Below are positions 42,344-50,469 of a stretch of DNA of 64,000 nucleotides, in pieces. Location of the stretch: NCBI GenBank assembly GCA_027068085.1, contig JAMOUQ010000017.1:1-64000 (forward strand), written 5' to 3'. This DNA is from Desulfobacteraceae bacterium (GTDB taxonomy: Bacteria; Desulfobacterota; Desulfobacteria; Desulfobacterales; Desulfosarcinaceae). The position numbers and the translations under genes were made by a program. The number at the start of each line of letters is the position of its first letter. The first letter of the stretch is position 1. The notes beneath the pieces are model-generated. The model did not search any database and was not told the origin of the DNA. It saw only the letters and a program-made list of their open reading frames with translations.

Positions 42344-45300
42344 CTGGGATGGCGCAGGCACAGATACAGCTGTCTGGTTTCAGGATCGGGCTCTTCTTCG
42401 ATCTGCTCGGCCAGGACTTTGCGGTGACTCAGGTAAACGTCCCGGACATGGCCGAAGCGGCCCAGGCCGGCATACAGTCTCATCAGGCCCTGGCAGGCTT
42501 TCACCGACAGGGGGTCGTTTTCCAGGATCCGGTGGTAGCATTCGATGGCCGCTTGCGGTTGATTGCGGGATTCCAGGATTTCGGCCATGGTAAGCTGAAT
42601 ACCGGCAAAGGCCGTGGCCAGGGCCGCCCTTTTCACCTCGGCCCAGGGAGCGTAGCGCTCTTCGGGCAGAAAAGGCCCCTGGTAGATGGCGGTGGCCCGG
42701 CGGCACAGATCCAGCAGGTCTTCCCGGTTCAGGCTTTCCTTCCCGCGCCGGATCTTTTTGTCCAGCCCGAGAAAGGCTTCGCTGTCGATCCAGCACAGGT
42801 TGCGGTCCAAAGAAAGCCGCTTGCCGCTTAAGTGAAGGTAGGCAGATGGCCGTCCCCCGGCCAGGGACGGTTCCATGGCCCTGCGCAGGCGGTGCAGGGT
42901 GACCTTGAAGGTCCGGCCGCTGAGCCGGGGGTCGACTTCCGGCCACAGGGTTTCCAGAAGCTGTTCGCGGGGCACTTCCCGGACCCCCAGGGCTATCAGG
43001 GCCTTCAGCAGCTGAGCGGGCCGGCCGGTTGCCAGGCCGCGGCGTTCCAACGGACGGCCCAGACCGTCGCAGATGGCGAAATGCCCGAAGGTCAGGATCC
43101 GCAGCTGTTGCGGCCGGAGCTTGCGGCCGCTTCCCGGATGCCGGCCGCCGGCCCCGGCGGTCACATGGCTATGGCCGGTGCCGGTTCCGGCGGCCAGGGG
43201 GCCATAACGCCGCAGCCAGCGCCGGCCGCAGGCAATGGTCGTTTCCCGGCCGGTGGTTACGGCCCGTTTTCCCAGGGCGACCAGGTCGTCGGGCCGCAGG
43301 CAGGTGAAATGGGTGCCGGGAGCCGTCTGCAGGAGGCGGCAGGCCGAGTGCAGGCGGGCCTCAGCCTCCTGAGCCTGGCCCGCGTGGTCGTACAACAGGG
43401 CCGTTGCCAGCCGCTGTTCGATCCGGCCGAAAGTGCAGGCCGATTGGTCGAAGAAACGGCCGGCGGCTTCCAGGTGGCGGCCGGCGGCTTCCGGCCGCTC
43501 GCAGCGGAGACTTATGATGCCGGCGGCAAGCCGGGCCTGCCAGTAAGGCAGGGTGGCGAGCTTCTCGGCTTCCAGGATTTCAAGAGCCTGCCGGATAAAG
43601 CCGGCTGCCTGCTGGAAGCGGCCCTGGCGGTATCGGACCAGGGCCCCGATGCGGTGGGCCATGGCCGTGTAATAGGGATCCGAGGCCAGGATGGCCGCGT
43701 CGGCCAGGTGCCGGCGCCACCGGTCGGCCTCTGCCGGATCGCCGCGATACAGGCTCAGCCGGGCGCTTGCATCCAGCAGGGCGGGGTAGATGAACAGGAG
43801 TCCCGAGTCCTCGATGCGGTCTTCCAGGACGGCTTTGGCTCTTGTGGCCATGGGCCAGTCGCCCTGGTGGAGGGCGAATTCCAGGCGGATCACGTCCTGC
43901 AGCAGACTGTATGCTCCGCCACCGGTGCGGTCGTCCAGGGGGCCGGCCCGTTCCAGGGCCAGGCGGGCCTTGTCCAGGTTGCCGTTGAGGGTCATGCCCA
44001 GGGCTATGATCGATTCGGCGATCGACCGGAGATTGTCGTTTCTTATCAGCGAGGCCAGCAGGCAGGCGTTGCGGCAGGCGCTGAGTCCCTGCTGCAGGTC
44101 GATGCCGGTGTAGATCTGGGCCAGCCCTATCTGAAGCCACAGCCAGGCCTTGGCCCATCCGTAGTAGGGCCGGCCGGCCAGGGTGTCCAGCAGCCGGCGG
44201 CCTTCGGCTGTCCAGGTTGCCAGTTGCCGGCGGTCGAAGCTGACGAAAGTGGCCGCTTCCAGCAGGCTTGCAGTGGCCAGGAGCCGGCCCCGAGAATCTT
44301 CGAGCGCGGCAAATTGGCTTCGCAGCCGGTCCAAGACATGGACTCTTCGGACCGATGCCATGGGCTGGCAGACGGCCTGCAGCCACCGGAGCCAGGGATT
44401 TTGTCGGACAAGGGGTCCGGGCAGGCTTTTCAACCACCTGCGCAGCCGCCCGTGCTGGTCCGTGGCTACAAGGCCGGCCCCCTTGCGGCTCAGGATTTCG
44501 GCGGCCTCTTCCGCCCTGCCGGCGGCCAGGAGATTGCCCACGGCCTCCAGCGGGCGCCGGATACGCCGGCAGGTCCGGGCCGCGGCCAGGTGCGACCGGC
44601 AAAGGGCCCGGCGGCCGCGGACCTGCCGATAACACCTGAGCAGGAATTGCCGGAAAAGAGGGTGAAACTCATAACTCCAGCCCTTGTCAGGAACGTACCG
44701 GCGGTCGAGAAAGAGGTTGGCGGAATACAGTTCGTCCAGAACCGCCGTGTCGGCTTCGCTCCAGCCCGCAGCCGCAAGGAGCTGCTTGTCGGGGTTTTCG
44801 TAGACGGCGGCCTCCAGCAGCAGCTCGGTGGCGCCGGGAAAAAGGTGTTCCAGGACCTGCTGGCGGAAAAATCGTTCCAGCCTTTGCCCCAGGTCGGGCT
44901 CCAGCCCGGTCTCTATGTAACGCCGCCGTTCCGGGGCCGGTACAGGGGCAAGCAGATCCAGCGCCGCCTGGAGGGCTTCGGGCCAGCCCCTGGTTATGGC
45001 CAGGATATGCCCGGCCTCGGCAGCAGTAAGGGACACTCCGGCCGCTTGTCTGAAAAGCAGACGGGTCTCTTGCGGGTCGAATGCCAGGTGATGGTTGGCA
45101 AGAACCAGGTCGGGCCGGGCCGTTTCTTCCACCGGCCGGCGGATAGAGGCCGGGACGAAGCGTCCGGCCATGAAAAGGCGGCTGTTGCCCGGCAGATTTT
45201 CGATCGTCCTTGCTATCCACGCCTGCCAGCCGGAGTCTGCCGGCCGTCCGTTGAGCAGGTGGAGCCCGTCGATGATGATCCGCAGGACAGCTCCGGACGC

Positions 45301-45606
45301 CATGGAAACAAGATTCTGCTGCCAGTCCGGGCTCAACAGCATGCAGGCATCCAGCTTTTGGCCGATGGTCGGCGAACTTTTGCGGCGGTCGACCCTGAGG
45401 CGGGCGGGCGCGTCATCGGTTGCGATGGCCGGCGGGGTGATGTTCAGCCAGAGGGTTTCTGCCCGGCAAGCGGCCGGGCATGAGGCCAGCAGAGTAGATT
45501 TGCCCTGGCCGGGCTGGCCCAGGACAAGGACCCGGCGTAAATGCCTGCGGGTCAGCAGATCAAACAGGCGCCTGCGCTCTATGATGTTTGGGCTCGGGCC
45601 GATCAT
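42340..45606 (-). CDS. Large ATPase/TPR transcriptional regulator with C-terminal winged-helix BTAD domain
   Basis: The 1087/1088-residue protein has an N-terminal ATPase of the STAND/MalT type, with Walker A LGQPGQGKS (about 29-37) and Walker B LRIIIDGLHLL near 110. A long helical TPR-like middle occupies about 330-800. At the C terminus an OmpR-type winged helix (about 832-940, EQLLETLWPEVDPRLSGRTF) is followed by a bacterial transcriptional activator domain to the end. DNA binding is therefore at the C terminus, unlike the AfsR order. It is 118 bp upstream of fdhA in the same direction and probably controls it. The ligand is unknown. Confidence 0.85.
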   Translation of the reverse strand: MIGPSPNIIERRRLFDLLTRRHLRRVLVLGQPGQGKSTLLASCPAACRAETLWLNITPPAIATDDAPARLRVDRRKSSPTIGQKLDACMLLSPDWQQNLVSMASGAVLRIIIDGLHLLNGRPADSGWQAWIARTIENLPGNSRLFMAGRFVPASIRRPVEETARPDLVLANHHLAFDPQETRLLFRQAAGVSLTAAEAGHILAITRGWPEALQAALDLLAPVPAPERRRYIETGLEPDLGQRLERFFRQQVLEHLFPGATELLLEAAVYENPDKQLLAAAGWSEADTAVLDELYSANLFLDRRYVPDKGWSYEFHPLFRQFLLRCYRQVRGRRALCRSHLAAARTCRRIRRPLEAVGNLLAAGRAEEAAEILSRKGAGLVATDQHGRLRRWLKSLPGPLVRQNPWLRWLQAVCQPMASVRRVHVLDRLRSQFAALEDSRGRLLATASLLEAATFVSFDRRQLATWTAEGRRLLDTLAGRPYYGWAKAWLWLQIGLAQIYTGIDLQQGLSACRNACLLASLIRNDNLRSIAESIIALGMTLNGNLDKARLALERAGPLDDRTGGGAYSLLQDVIRLEFALHQGDWPMATRAKAVLEDRIEDSGLLFIYPALLDASARLSLYRGDPAEADRWRRHLADAAILASDPYYTAMAHRIGALVRYRQGRFQQAAGFIRQALEILEAEKLATLPYWQARLAAGIISLRCERPEAAGRHLEAAGRFFDQSACTFGRIEQRLATALLYDHAGQAQEAEARLHSACRLLQTAPGTHFTCLRPDDLVALGKRAVTTGRETTIACGRRWLRRYGPLAAGTGTGHSHVTAGAGGRHPGSGRKLRPQQLRILTFGHFAICDGLGRPLERRGLATGRPAQLLKALIALGVREVPREQLLETLWPEVDPRLSGRTFKVTLHRLRRAMEPSLAGGRPSAYLHLSGKRLSLDRNLCWIDSEAFLGLDKKIRRGKESLNREDLLDLCRRATAIYQGPFLPEERYAPWAEVKRAALATAFAGIQLTMAEILESRNQPQAAIECYHRILENDPLSVKACQGLMRLYAGLGRFGHVRDVYLSHRKVLAEQIEEEPDPETRQLYLCLRHPR

Positions 45607-45744
45607 TGCTTGCAGGAATTTTCCGAAAACGGTTTGGGATTATAACCTTCATGAGATGACAATCGCCGGCGAAACGGTTATAATGAACGCAGCTGCAGCG
45701 GGAAAGCAGGCTTATTCGACAGGTTTGCTTAAATTCCGGCCGGA

Positions 45745-45759
45745 TGTACTTTTCGTACA
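45745..45759. promoter_or_regulatory. Inverted repeat upstream of the REC-STAS gene
   Basis: TGTAC and GTACA are separated by 5 bp, 37 bp upstream of the predicted start. A TATAAT-like element lies near 45677 in the same 190-bp divergent gap. The repeat is a plausible operator or leader hairpin. Confidence 0.35.
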
Positions 45760-45796
45760 CCAATTTGTCCGGCCGGGTCAATGCTCATTAGGGATC

Positions 45797-46549
45797 ATGT
45801 CCATGGGAAGCGATACGGCCGAGCAGGTTACGGTTCTGGTCATCGATGACGAAAAGCCCACCCTGACAATGTTCCGGCTTTTTTTGTCGGCTTACGGTTA
45901 CAACGTGCTTTGTGCCGAAAACGGTACCCGGGGCCTGGAGCTTGTCAGGACCCATGCCCCCCGGATTGTATTCACCGACCTGAAAATGCCCGAAATGGAC
46001 GGTATCGAAGTCCTGAAAAGGATAAAGCAGCAGGCTCCCCAGACCGAGGTCATCGTCATTACCGGCCACGGTGACATGGATCTGGCCATGCAGGCCCTCA
46101 ACCTGGATGCCAGTGATTTCATCAACAAGCCCATAGACCGCACAGCACTGGATGCTGCCCTGGACAGGGCCCGGACGCGCCTGGCCGATCCCGGCGCCCG
46201 GTGCTGCAAGCTTACCTTCGAACAACGGGGCCGGGTGAGCCTGGTGCATATCGAAGGCACCCTGAGCGGCAGCCATGAGGGCCGCTTGACCCGGCTGATG
46301 GACAAGGGCTTACAGGCCGGCTCTTGCGGCCTGCTGCTGTCGTTCGCTCCCCACTCGGCTCTCGACGGCGCCGGGATAGGAGCCCTGGTCCGGCTGATAG
46401 CAAAAAGCGGCAGCGGCCGCCCGCCGGTTGCCGCCGCCGGCCTTTCGGTCAATTTTTCCCTGTTGTTGAAAATGGTGGGCCTGACCCGTTTCATGACGCT
46501 GTACGCCACCGAGCAGGAAGCCCTGGAAGCGCTTGCCCGGGGCGGGTAA
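45797..46549 (+). CDS. Response regulator with STAS output domain
   Basis: The 250-residue protein joins a receiver domain (about 11-125; Asp18-Asp19, phosphoacceptor Asp61 in VFTDLKMPEMDG, and Lys in FINKPID) to a STAS-like domain (about 145-250). The latter has the strand SLVHIEGTLS and the helix start SALDGAGIGALVRL. STAS domains bind anti-sigma or partner-switch proteins, so phosphorylation may control a partner switch. The usual phosphorylatable Ser position of anti-anti-sigma factors reads Ser-Ala-Leu-Asp here. I chose the ATG at 45797; 45803 is equally possible. The ribosome site is weak (AGGG). Confidence 0.8.
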   Translation: MSMGSDTAEQVTVLVIDDEKPTLTMFRLFLSAYGYNVLCAENGTRGLELVRTHAPRIVFTDLKMPEMDGIEVLKRIKQQAPQTEVIVITGHGDMDLAMQALNLDASDFINKPIDRTALDAALDRARTRLADPGARCCKLTFEQRGRVSLVHIEGTLSGSHEGRLTRLMDKGLQAGSCGLLLSFAPHSALDGAGIGALVRLIAKSGSGRPPVAAAGLSVNFSLLLKMVGLTRFMTLYATEQEALEALARGG

Positions 46550-46575
46550 GCGGGGGAATCAGGCGCAGGAGAAGG

Positions 46576-47049
46576 TCAGGGGACTTCGTCGATATCGCCC
46601 GGTTCGTCGTCGGCCACCTGGATGGAGGTCTTGATGTTGTTGATGACCGCTTTTTCGTCGTAATCGTCATCCAGGCCGTCTTCCAGCAGTTCATCCACGT
46701 CTACCGTTTCTTCCACCACCTCTTCGGATTCCTCGACGACTTCGGGCTCCTTGTTGAAAAGGTCTTTGTCGTCAAAGACCAGCTCGGCCGAAAGTTTCTC
46801 CCGGTCCCGGAACATTTCGATGACCGCTTCGGCAATGGGCTCGGCGTAGATGGCCGGCGGATACATGTTGTTGGTTCTGATGACCGCCAGCACCGCCTCG
46901 ATTCCTTCTTTTGCCGCCTCCATCAGTTGCTGCTGGGAATAGGTTTCCTCGCACAGCAGGGACATCATCTCCTTGTCCAGCTCGGCGTATTCCCGGATCG
47001 TGAGCACCTGTTTTTCATCGTCGCGGGTTATGGAATATTTCTGTTTCAT
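46576..47049 (-). CDS. Small acidic protein of unknown function
   Basis: The 157-residue protein begins with a compact region rich in charged and hydrophobic residues (about 1-90, containing IREYAELDKEMMSLLCEETYS). It ends in a very acidic tail from about 100 on, with runs of Glu, Asp and Val. No signal, membrane segment or cysteine cluster is seen, and I recognise no family. I chose the ATG at 47049 because GGAGATC precedes it. It converges with the REC-STAS gene. Confidence 0.75.
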   Translation of the reverse strand: MKQKYSITRDDEKQVLTIREYAELDKEMMSLLCEETYSQQQLMEAAKEGIEAVLAVIRTNNMYPPAIYAEPIAEAVIEMFRDREKLSAELVFDDKDLFNKEPEVVEESEEVVEETVDVDELLEDGLDDDYDEKAVINNIKTSIQVADDEPGDIDEVP

Positions 47050-47116
47050 TTCGGATCTCCTGCCAAAAGGTTTTTTACAAACCACAACCCGATCGGTTGC
47101 GGCTGAAGCATCCCCA

Positions 47117-47208
47117 CAGGGGAGGCCTTGCAGCCCCTGTCTTTGATTTTGGCGCTGGTTTGGCGGCCCGTTTCAGCACCGGGGTAGGCCCGGAAGGCGC
47201 TGAGCCGC
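47117..47208. other. Two strong hairpins, possible structured RNA or leader
   Basis: CAGGGG/CCCCTG (47117-47139) forms one stem. A second, nested stem is built from GCGGC (47163) with GCCGC (47204), TCAGC (47173) with GCTGA (47199), and CCGGG (47179) with CCCGG (47189). The block lies between the acidic-protein gene and the tRNA-Ser pair. The apical CCCGGAAGG resembles part of the SRP RNA domain, but the conserved AGCAG is absent, so I do not assign it. Confidence 0.35.
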
Positions 47209-47320
47209 GGCCGAAGGTAACCATCAAAAACAAGTGATGTCAACAGGGTTTTTGTCCTTGTGCGAACAGACAAAAGCATTGACCTTGCATAATGATGATG
47301 ATAGAGGGAAAATCCCGGTG

Positions 47321-47406
47321 GGAGGGATGGCCGAGTGGTTTAAGGCGGCGGTCTTGAAAACCGTTGAGCGAAAGCTCCGTGGGTTCGAATCCTACTCCCT
47401 CCGCCA
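47321..47406 (+). tRNA. tRNA-Ser, anticodon TGA
   Basis: The acceptor stem GGAGGGA pairs with TCCCTCC, followed by G and an encoded CCA. The loop CTTGAAA gives the anticodon TGA, reading UCN codons. The T loop GGTTCGAATCC is canonical. The long variable arm (TTGAGCGAAAGCTC) is typical of serine tRNA. Confidence 0.95.
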
Positions 47407-47421
47407 CAATTTCAAACATAC

Positions 47422-47514
47422 GGAGAGATGGCCGAGCTGGCTGAAGGCGCTCGCCTGCTAAGCGAGTGTGTGTCGAAAGATGCACCGAGGGTTCGAATCC
47501 CTCTCTCTCCGCCA
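47422..47514 (+). tRNA. tRNA-Ser, anticodon GCT
   Basis: The acceptor stem GGAGAGA pairs with TCTCTCC, followed by G and an encoded CCA. The anticodon stem CTCGC/GCGAG encloses CTGCTAA, giving GCT for AGC and AGU codons. A long variable arm is present. The two serine tRNAs are 15 bp apart and probably cotranscribed. Confidence 0.95.
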
Positions 47515-47522
47515 GAATGTAC

Positions 47523-47549
47523 AGCCCGCCGTGAAGGCGGGCTTTTTTT
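47523..47549 (+). terminator. Rho-independent terminator of the tRNA-Ser pair
   Basis: AGCCCGCC and GGCGGGCT form a perfect 8-bp stem with a 5-nt loop, followed by seven T residues. Confidence 0.9.
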
Positions 47550-47610
47550 ATCGCCCGGGCAGGAGGGATGTCTTCGTTTTCGCAGGGGCCGCCGGCGGCG
47601 CGAATTGAGC

Positions 47611-47637
47611 TTGACAAATCAGTGTATCCCGCATAGT
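47611..47637 (+). promoter_or_regulatory. Possible sat promoter
   Basis: A perfect TTGACA (47611-47616) is followed by CATAGT (47632-47637), with a short 15-bp spacer. It lies about 100 bp upstream of sat and after the tRNA terminator. Confidence 0.45.
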
Positions 47638-47732
47638 TAAACACACTTGGACCTTCTTTTCCTAAATGGATAACGTCAGTTAGACCCAATTTAGTCAAGA
47701 CAGAGAAAATCGTATCGAAAGGAGTGGAGCAA

Positions 47733-49007
47733 ATGGCACAATTGATCCCCCCCCACGGCGGTAAGGGCCTTACCATCTGCCTGCTGGAAGGCGCAGAAAG
47801 GGAAGCCGAACTGCAAAGAGCACAGAACCTGAAAAAGGTTCCGATTTCAGCGCGCGTCAAGGGCGACCTGATCATGATCGGCACCGGCGGTTTCAGCCCG
47901 CTTACCGGTTTCATGACCAGGGCCGACTGGAAGGGTGTCTGCGAGAACTTCCTGATGGCAGACGGAACTTTCTGGCCGGTACCGGTGACCCTGGATGTTT
48001 CCAGGGAAGACGCCGGGCAGATCAAGGAAGGCGATGAAATCGCCCTCTACGATCCGGAAGGCGACGAGATCATGGCCACCATGAAAGTCACCGAGGTCTG
48101 GGAAGAGACCGAGGCCGACAAGCGCTGGGAGTGCGAGAAAGTCTTCATGGGCGAAGGCACCCCCACCGCCGAGGAATTCTGGAAGATTGCCGAGGAAGAT
48201 CATCCCGGCGTCCAGATGGTGATGAAACAGAAGGAATTCAACATCGCCGGTCCGGTCAAGGTACTCAGCGAAGGCGAGTATCCCACCAAGTACGCCGGTA
48301 TCTATCACCGTCCGGCCGATTCCCGCAAGATTTTCGAAGAACGCGGATGGTCCGATGTCGCCGCCCTTCAGCTGCGCAACCCCATGCACCGCTCCCATGA
48401 GTACCTGTGCAAGATCGCCATCGAAGTCTGCGACGGTGCCTACATTCATTCCCTGGTGGGCAACCTGAAACCGGGCGATATTCCGGCCGACGTGCGCGTA
48501 AAATGCATCGACGTCCTGGTGAAGAACTACTTTGTGGAAGACAACGTCGTTCAGGGCGGATACCCGCTCGACATGCGCTATGCCGGCCCGCGCGAAGGCC
48601 TGCTGCATGCCACCTTCCGCCAGAACTACGGATGTTCCCGGATGATCATCGGCCGCGACCATGCCGGCGTGGGTGATTTTTACGGCATGTTCGAAGCCCA
48701 GACCATCTTCGACAAGATTCCGCATCCCGAGGAACCCGGCAAGGCCCTGCTGTGCCAGCCGCTGAAGATCGACTGGACCTTCTACTGCTACAAGTGCGAC
48801 GGCATGGCTTCTTTGCGGACCTGCCCGCATGACAAGAAGGACCGCGTGCTGCTTTCCGGAACCATGCTGCGCAAGCTGCTTTCCGAGGGCGGCGAGCTGC
48901 CCGACCACTTCGGACGTGACGAGGTTATCGAGATCCTGCGCGATTACTACGAGAACCTGACCGAAAAGGTGGAGATCAAGACCCACAAGGCAGCCACCGG
49001 CGACTAA
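47733..49007 (+). CDS. sat: Dissimilatory sulfate adenylyltransferase (ATP sulfurylase)
   Basis: Sat activates sulfate with ATP to adenosine 5'-phosphosulfate and pyrophosphate in the cytoplasm. The 424-residue protein has the active-site motif [10 protein letters not shown] (213-222) and GRDHAGVGD (307-315). A cysteine group CYKC...TCPH (352-366) could bind zinc as in other dissimilatory Sat proteins. AAAGGAG precedes the ATG at 47733; a GTG at 47724 overlaps that site and is rejected. It is monocistronic and faces qmoC across a terminator array. The APS it makes feeds AprAB, encoded 5.4 kb away. Confidence 0.97.
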   Translation: MAQLIPPHGGKGLTICLLEGAEREAELQRAQNLKKVPISARVKGDLIMIGTGGFSPLTGFMTRADWKGVCENFLMADGTFWPVPVTLDVSREDAGQIKEGDEIALYDPEGDEIMATMKVTEVWEETEADKRWECEKVFMGEGTPTAEEFWKIAEEDHPGVQMVMKQKEFNIAGPVKVLSEGEYPTKYAGIYHRPADSRKIFEERGWSDVAALQLRNPMHRSHEYLCKIAIEVCDGAYIHSLVGNLKPGDIPADVRVKCIDVLVKNYFVEDNVVQGGYPLDMRYAGPREGLLHATFRQNYGCSRMIIGRDHAGVGDFYGMFEAQTIFDKIPHPEEPGKALLCQPLKIDWTFYCYKCDGMASLRTCPHDKKDRVLLSGTMLRKLLSEGGELPDHFGRDEVIEILRDYYENLTEKVEIKTHKAATGD

Positions 49008-49035
49008 GCCCGCCGGTTCACAAGACTACAACCAA

Positions 49036-49075
49036 AGGCGGCCGGGGACCGTTGTTGCGGTCCGGCCGCCTTTTT
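49036..49075 (+). terminator. Rho-independent terminator of sat
   Basis: A GC-rich stem of about 10 bp (AGGCGGCCGG with CCGGCCGCCT) spans 49036-49071 and is followed by TTTTTAT. Confidence 0.85.
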
Positions 49076-49187
49076 ATATGCAGCTTTGCCGGCGCTTGTC
49101 GCTTTTGTTGTCTTGGCTTGGCCGTATTGCGCGGCCATCACGGCCGGCCTGTGAACCTCGATATTGAATGATCGCCGGCTTGCAATA

Positions 49188-49219
49188 GAAAAAGGGCGGG
49201 AAGATTCCCGCCCTTTTTT
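49188..49219. terminator. Bidirectional terminator between sat and qmoC
   Basis: AAAGGGCGGG and CCCGCCCTTT form a perfect 10-bp stem with a 6-nt loop (49191-49216). T runs lie on both strands, so it can end qmoABC transcripts and back up sat termination. The qmoC stop is 41 bp away. Confidence 0.88.
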
Positions 49220-49259
49220 ATTTATGCTCCGTCTCCGGCTGTTTGCCGGGATCTGCGGT

Positions 49260-50393
49260 TTATTTCCTGCCGCTGTACTCCTGGTAGGCCATGGCCACCG
49301 TGCGGTAGACCAGGTGGGCCAGCTTGGAAAAAGGAGTGTAGGCAAACAGGGACCAGACGAACATCAGGTGGACAAAGTAGATGAAATAGCTGAATCCGGC
49401 CATGCCCGCCAGGCGGCTGGTTTCAGCCAGAAGTCCGGTCACACCCAGGCCCAGGGCCAGCCACAGCAGAAACCAGTCCTTGTAAGTGGAGACCTGGTCT
49501 TTCTTGGAGGCTCTTTCCTTCATCAGCAGCAGGCTGCCGATGACAAGTGATACTCCGGCCACGTTGGCCAGCCACTTGACCGGGTTGAGCTGGCTGTAAG
49601 GCCCGTGGATCTTGAAGACATAGAGCACCACGAAAAAGATGTTGGTGACTATGAAAAGGCCGATGAAGCCGTAGAAGACCATCATGTGGGACGTGCCGCG
49701 GGCCTTGTTCTCGCCGCATTCGTTGAACCGGTTGTGTTTCAGGATGGTGGGGATGACCTTGATCAGGGCCTGGACGAATCCGGCCGGGTCGACCTTCTCC
49801 TTGTCGGTCTTGCCTTCCAGCAGCGCGTTGGCGTGCATGTCGGCGATGAAGTTCTTCAGGCCGTTGGCAAAGACGGCAACGGCGAAGGCGGCCGTCGGAA
49901 GCATGATCAGGTCCACCAGCCAGGTTGAGAAAAAGTGGGCGTGCACGATTTCATCCCCGCCGGGCGAAAAATCGAGCAACCCGGTGATCAGTCCCACCAC
50001 GATGAAGATAATCGCCGGAATCGCCGCCAGGACGGGGAGTTTCTTGGGATCGTTGACCGCCTTGGCCAGGGCCTTGGGCTTGGCGTACTCGCTAACGGCG
50101 TAGGCCCGCAGGGCCGCGATCACATCACCCGGCTTGGCTCCCCGGGGGCAAAGGGTGCTGCAGTCACCGCAGTTGTGGCACAGCCAGATATCACCGTTTC
50201 CCACCAGCCGGTCCTTGAGCCCCCAGGACGTGGCCATCATCTCCTTGCGCGGGAAAGGCTTGGTGTCGGGAGAAATGGGACATGCAACCGCGCAGGTTGC
50301 GCACTGAAAGCACTTCTTGACGTCCTGCCCCCCCAGCTTGACGACCTCATTGATGAATCCGACATCAGGTTCGACAAGATATGAATCCGCCAT
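49260..50393 (-). CDS. qmoC: Quinone-interacting membrane oxidoreductase subunit QmoC
   Basis: QmoC links the quinone pool to QmoAB and, through them, to APS reductase. The 377-residue protein has an HdrC-like N-terminal ferredoxin domain with CFQCATCAVACP (near 28-39) and CHNCGDCSTLCP (near 72-83). A membrane part of about six helices (from about 115) follows, resembling the cytochrome b subunit of HdrE/NarI type. It is the last gene of qmoABC; the small qmoD seen in some Desulfovibrio does not follow. Confidence 0.95.
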   Translation of the reverse strand: MADSYLVEPDVGFINEVVKLGGQDVKKCFQCATCAVACPISPDTKPFPRKEMMATSWGLKDRLVGNGDIWLCHNCGDCSTLCPRGAKPGDVIAALRAYAVSEYAKPKALAKAVNDPKKLPVLAAIPAIIFIVVGLITGLLDFSPGGDEIVHAHFFSTWLVDLIMLPTAAFAVAVFANGLKNFIADMHANALLEGKTDKEKVDPAGFVQALIKVIPTILKHNRFNECGENKARGTSHMMVFYGFIGLFIVTNIFFVVLYVFKIHGPYSQLNPVKWLANVAGVSLVIGSLLLMKERASKKDQVSTYKDWFLLWLALGLGVTGLLAETSRLAGMAGFSYFIYFVHLMFVWSLFAYTPFSKLAHLVYRTVAMAYQEYSGRK

Positions 50394-50469
50394 ATGCTAC
50401 CTCCTAACTTGGCGGGCCCCATGCAAGCAAGGCCCGCTCTTTGTTTCAGTCATGTGGGCCATACGGACG

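Noticed and set aside
47163-47208. SRP (4.5S) RNA
   Set aside because: The CCCGGAAGG apical piece fits, but the conserved AGCAG strand and the rest of the domain do not.
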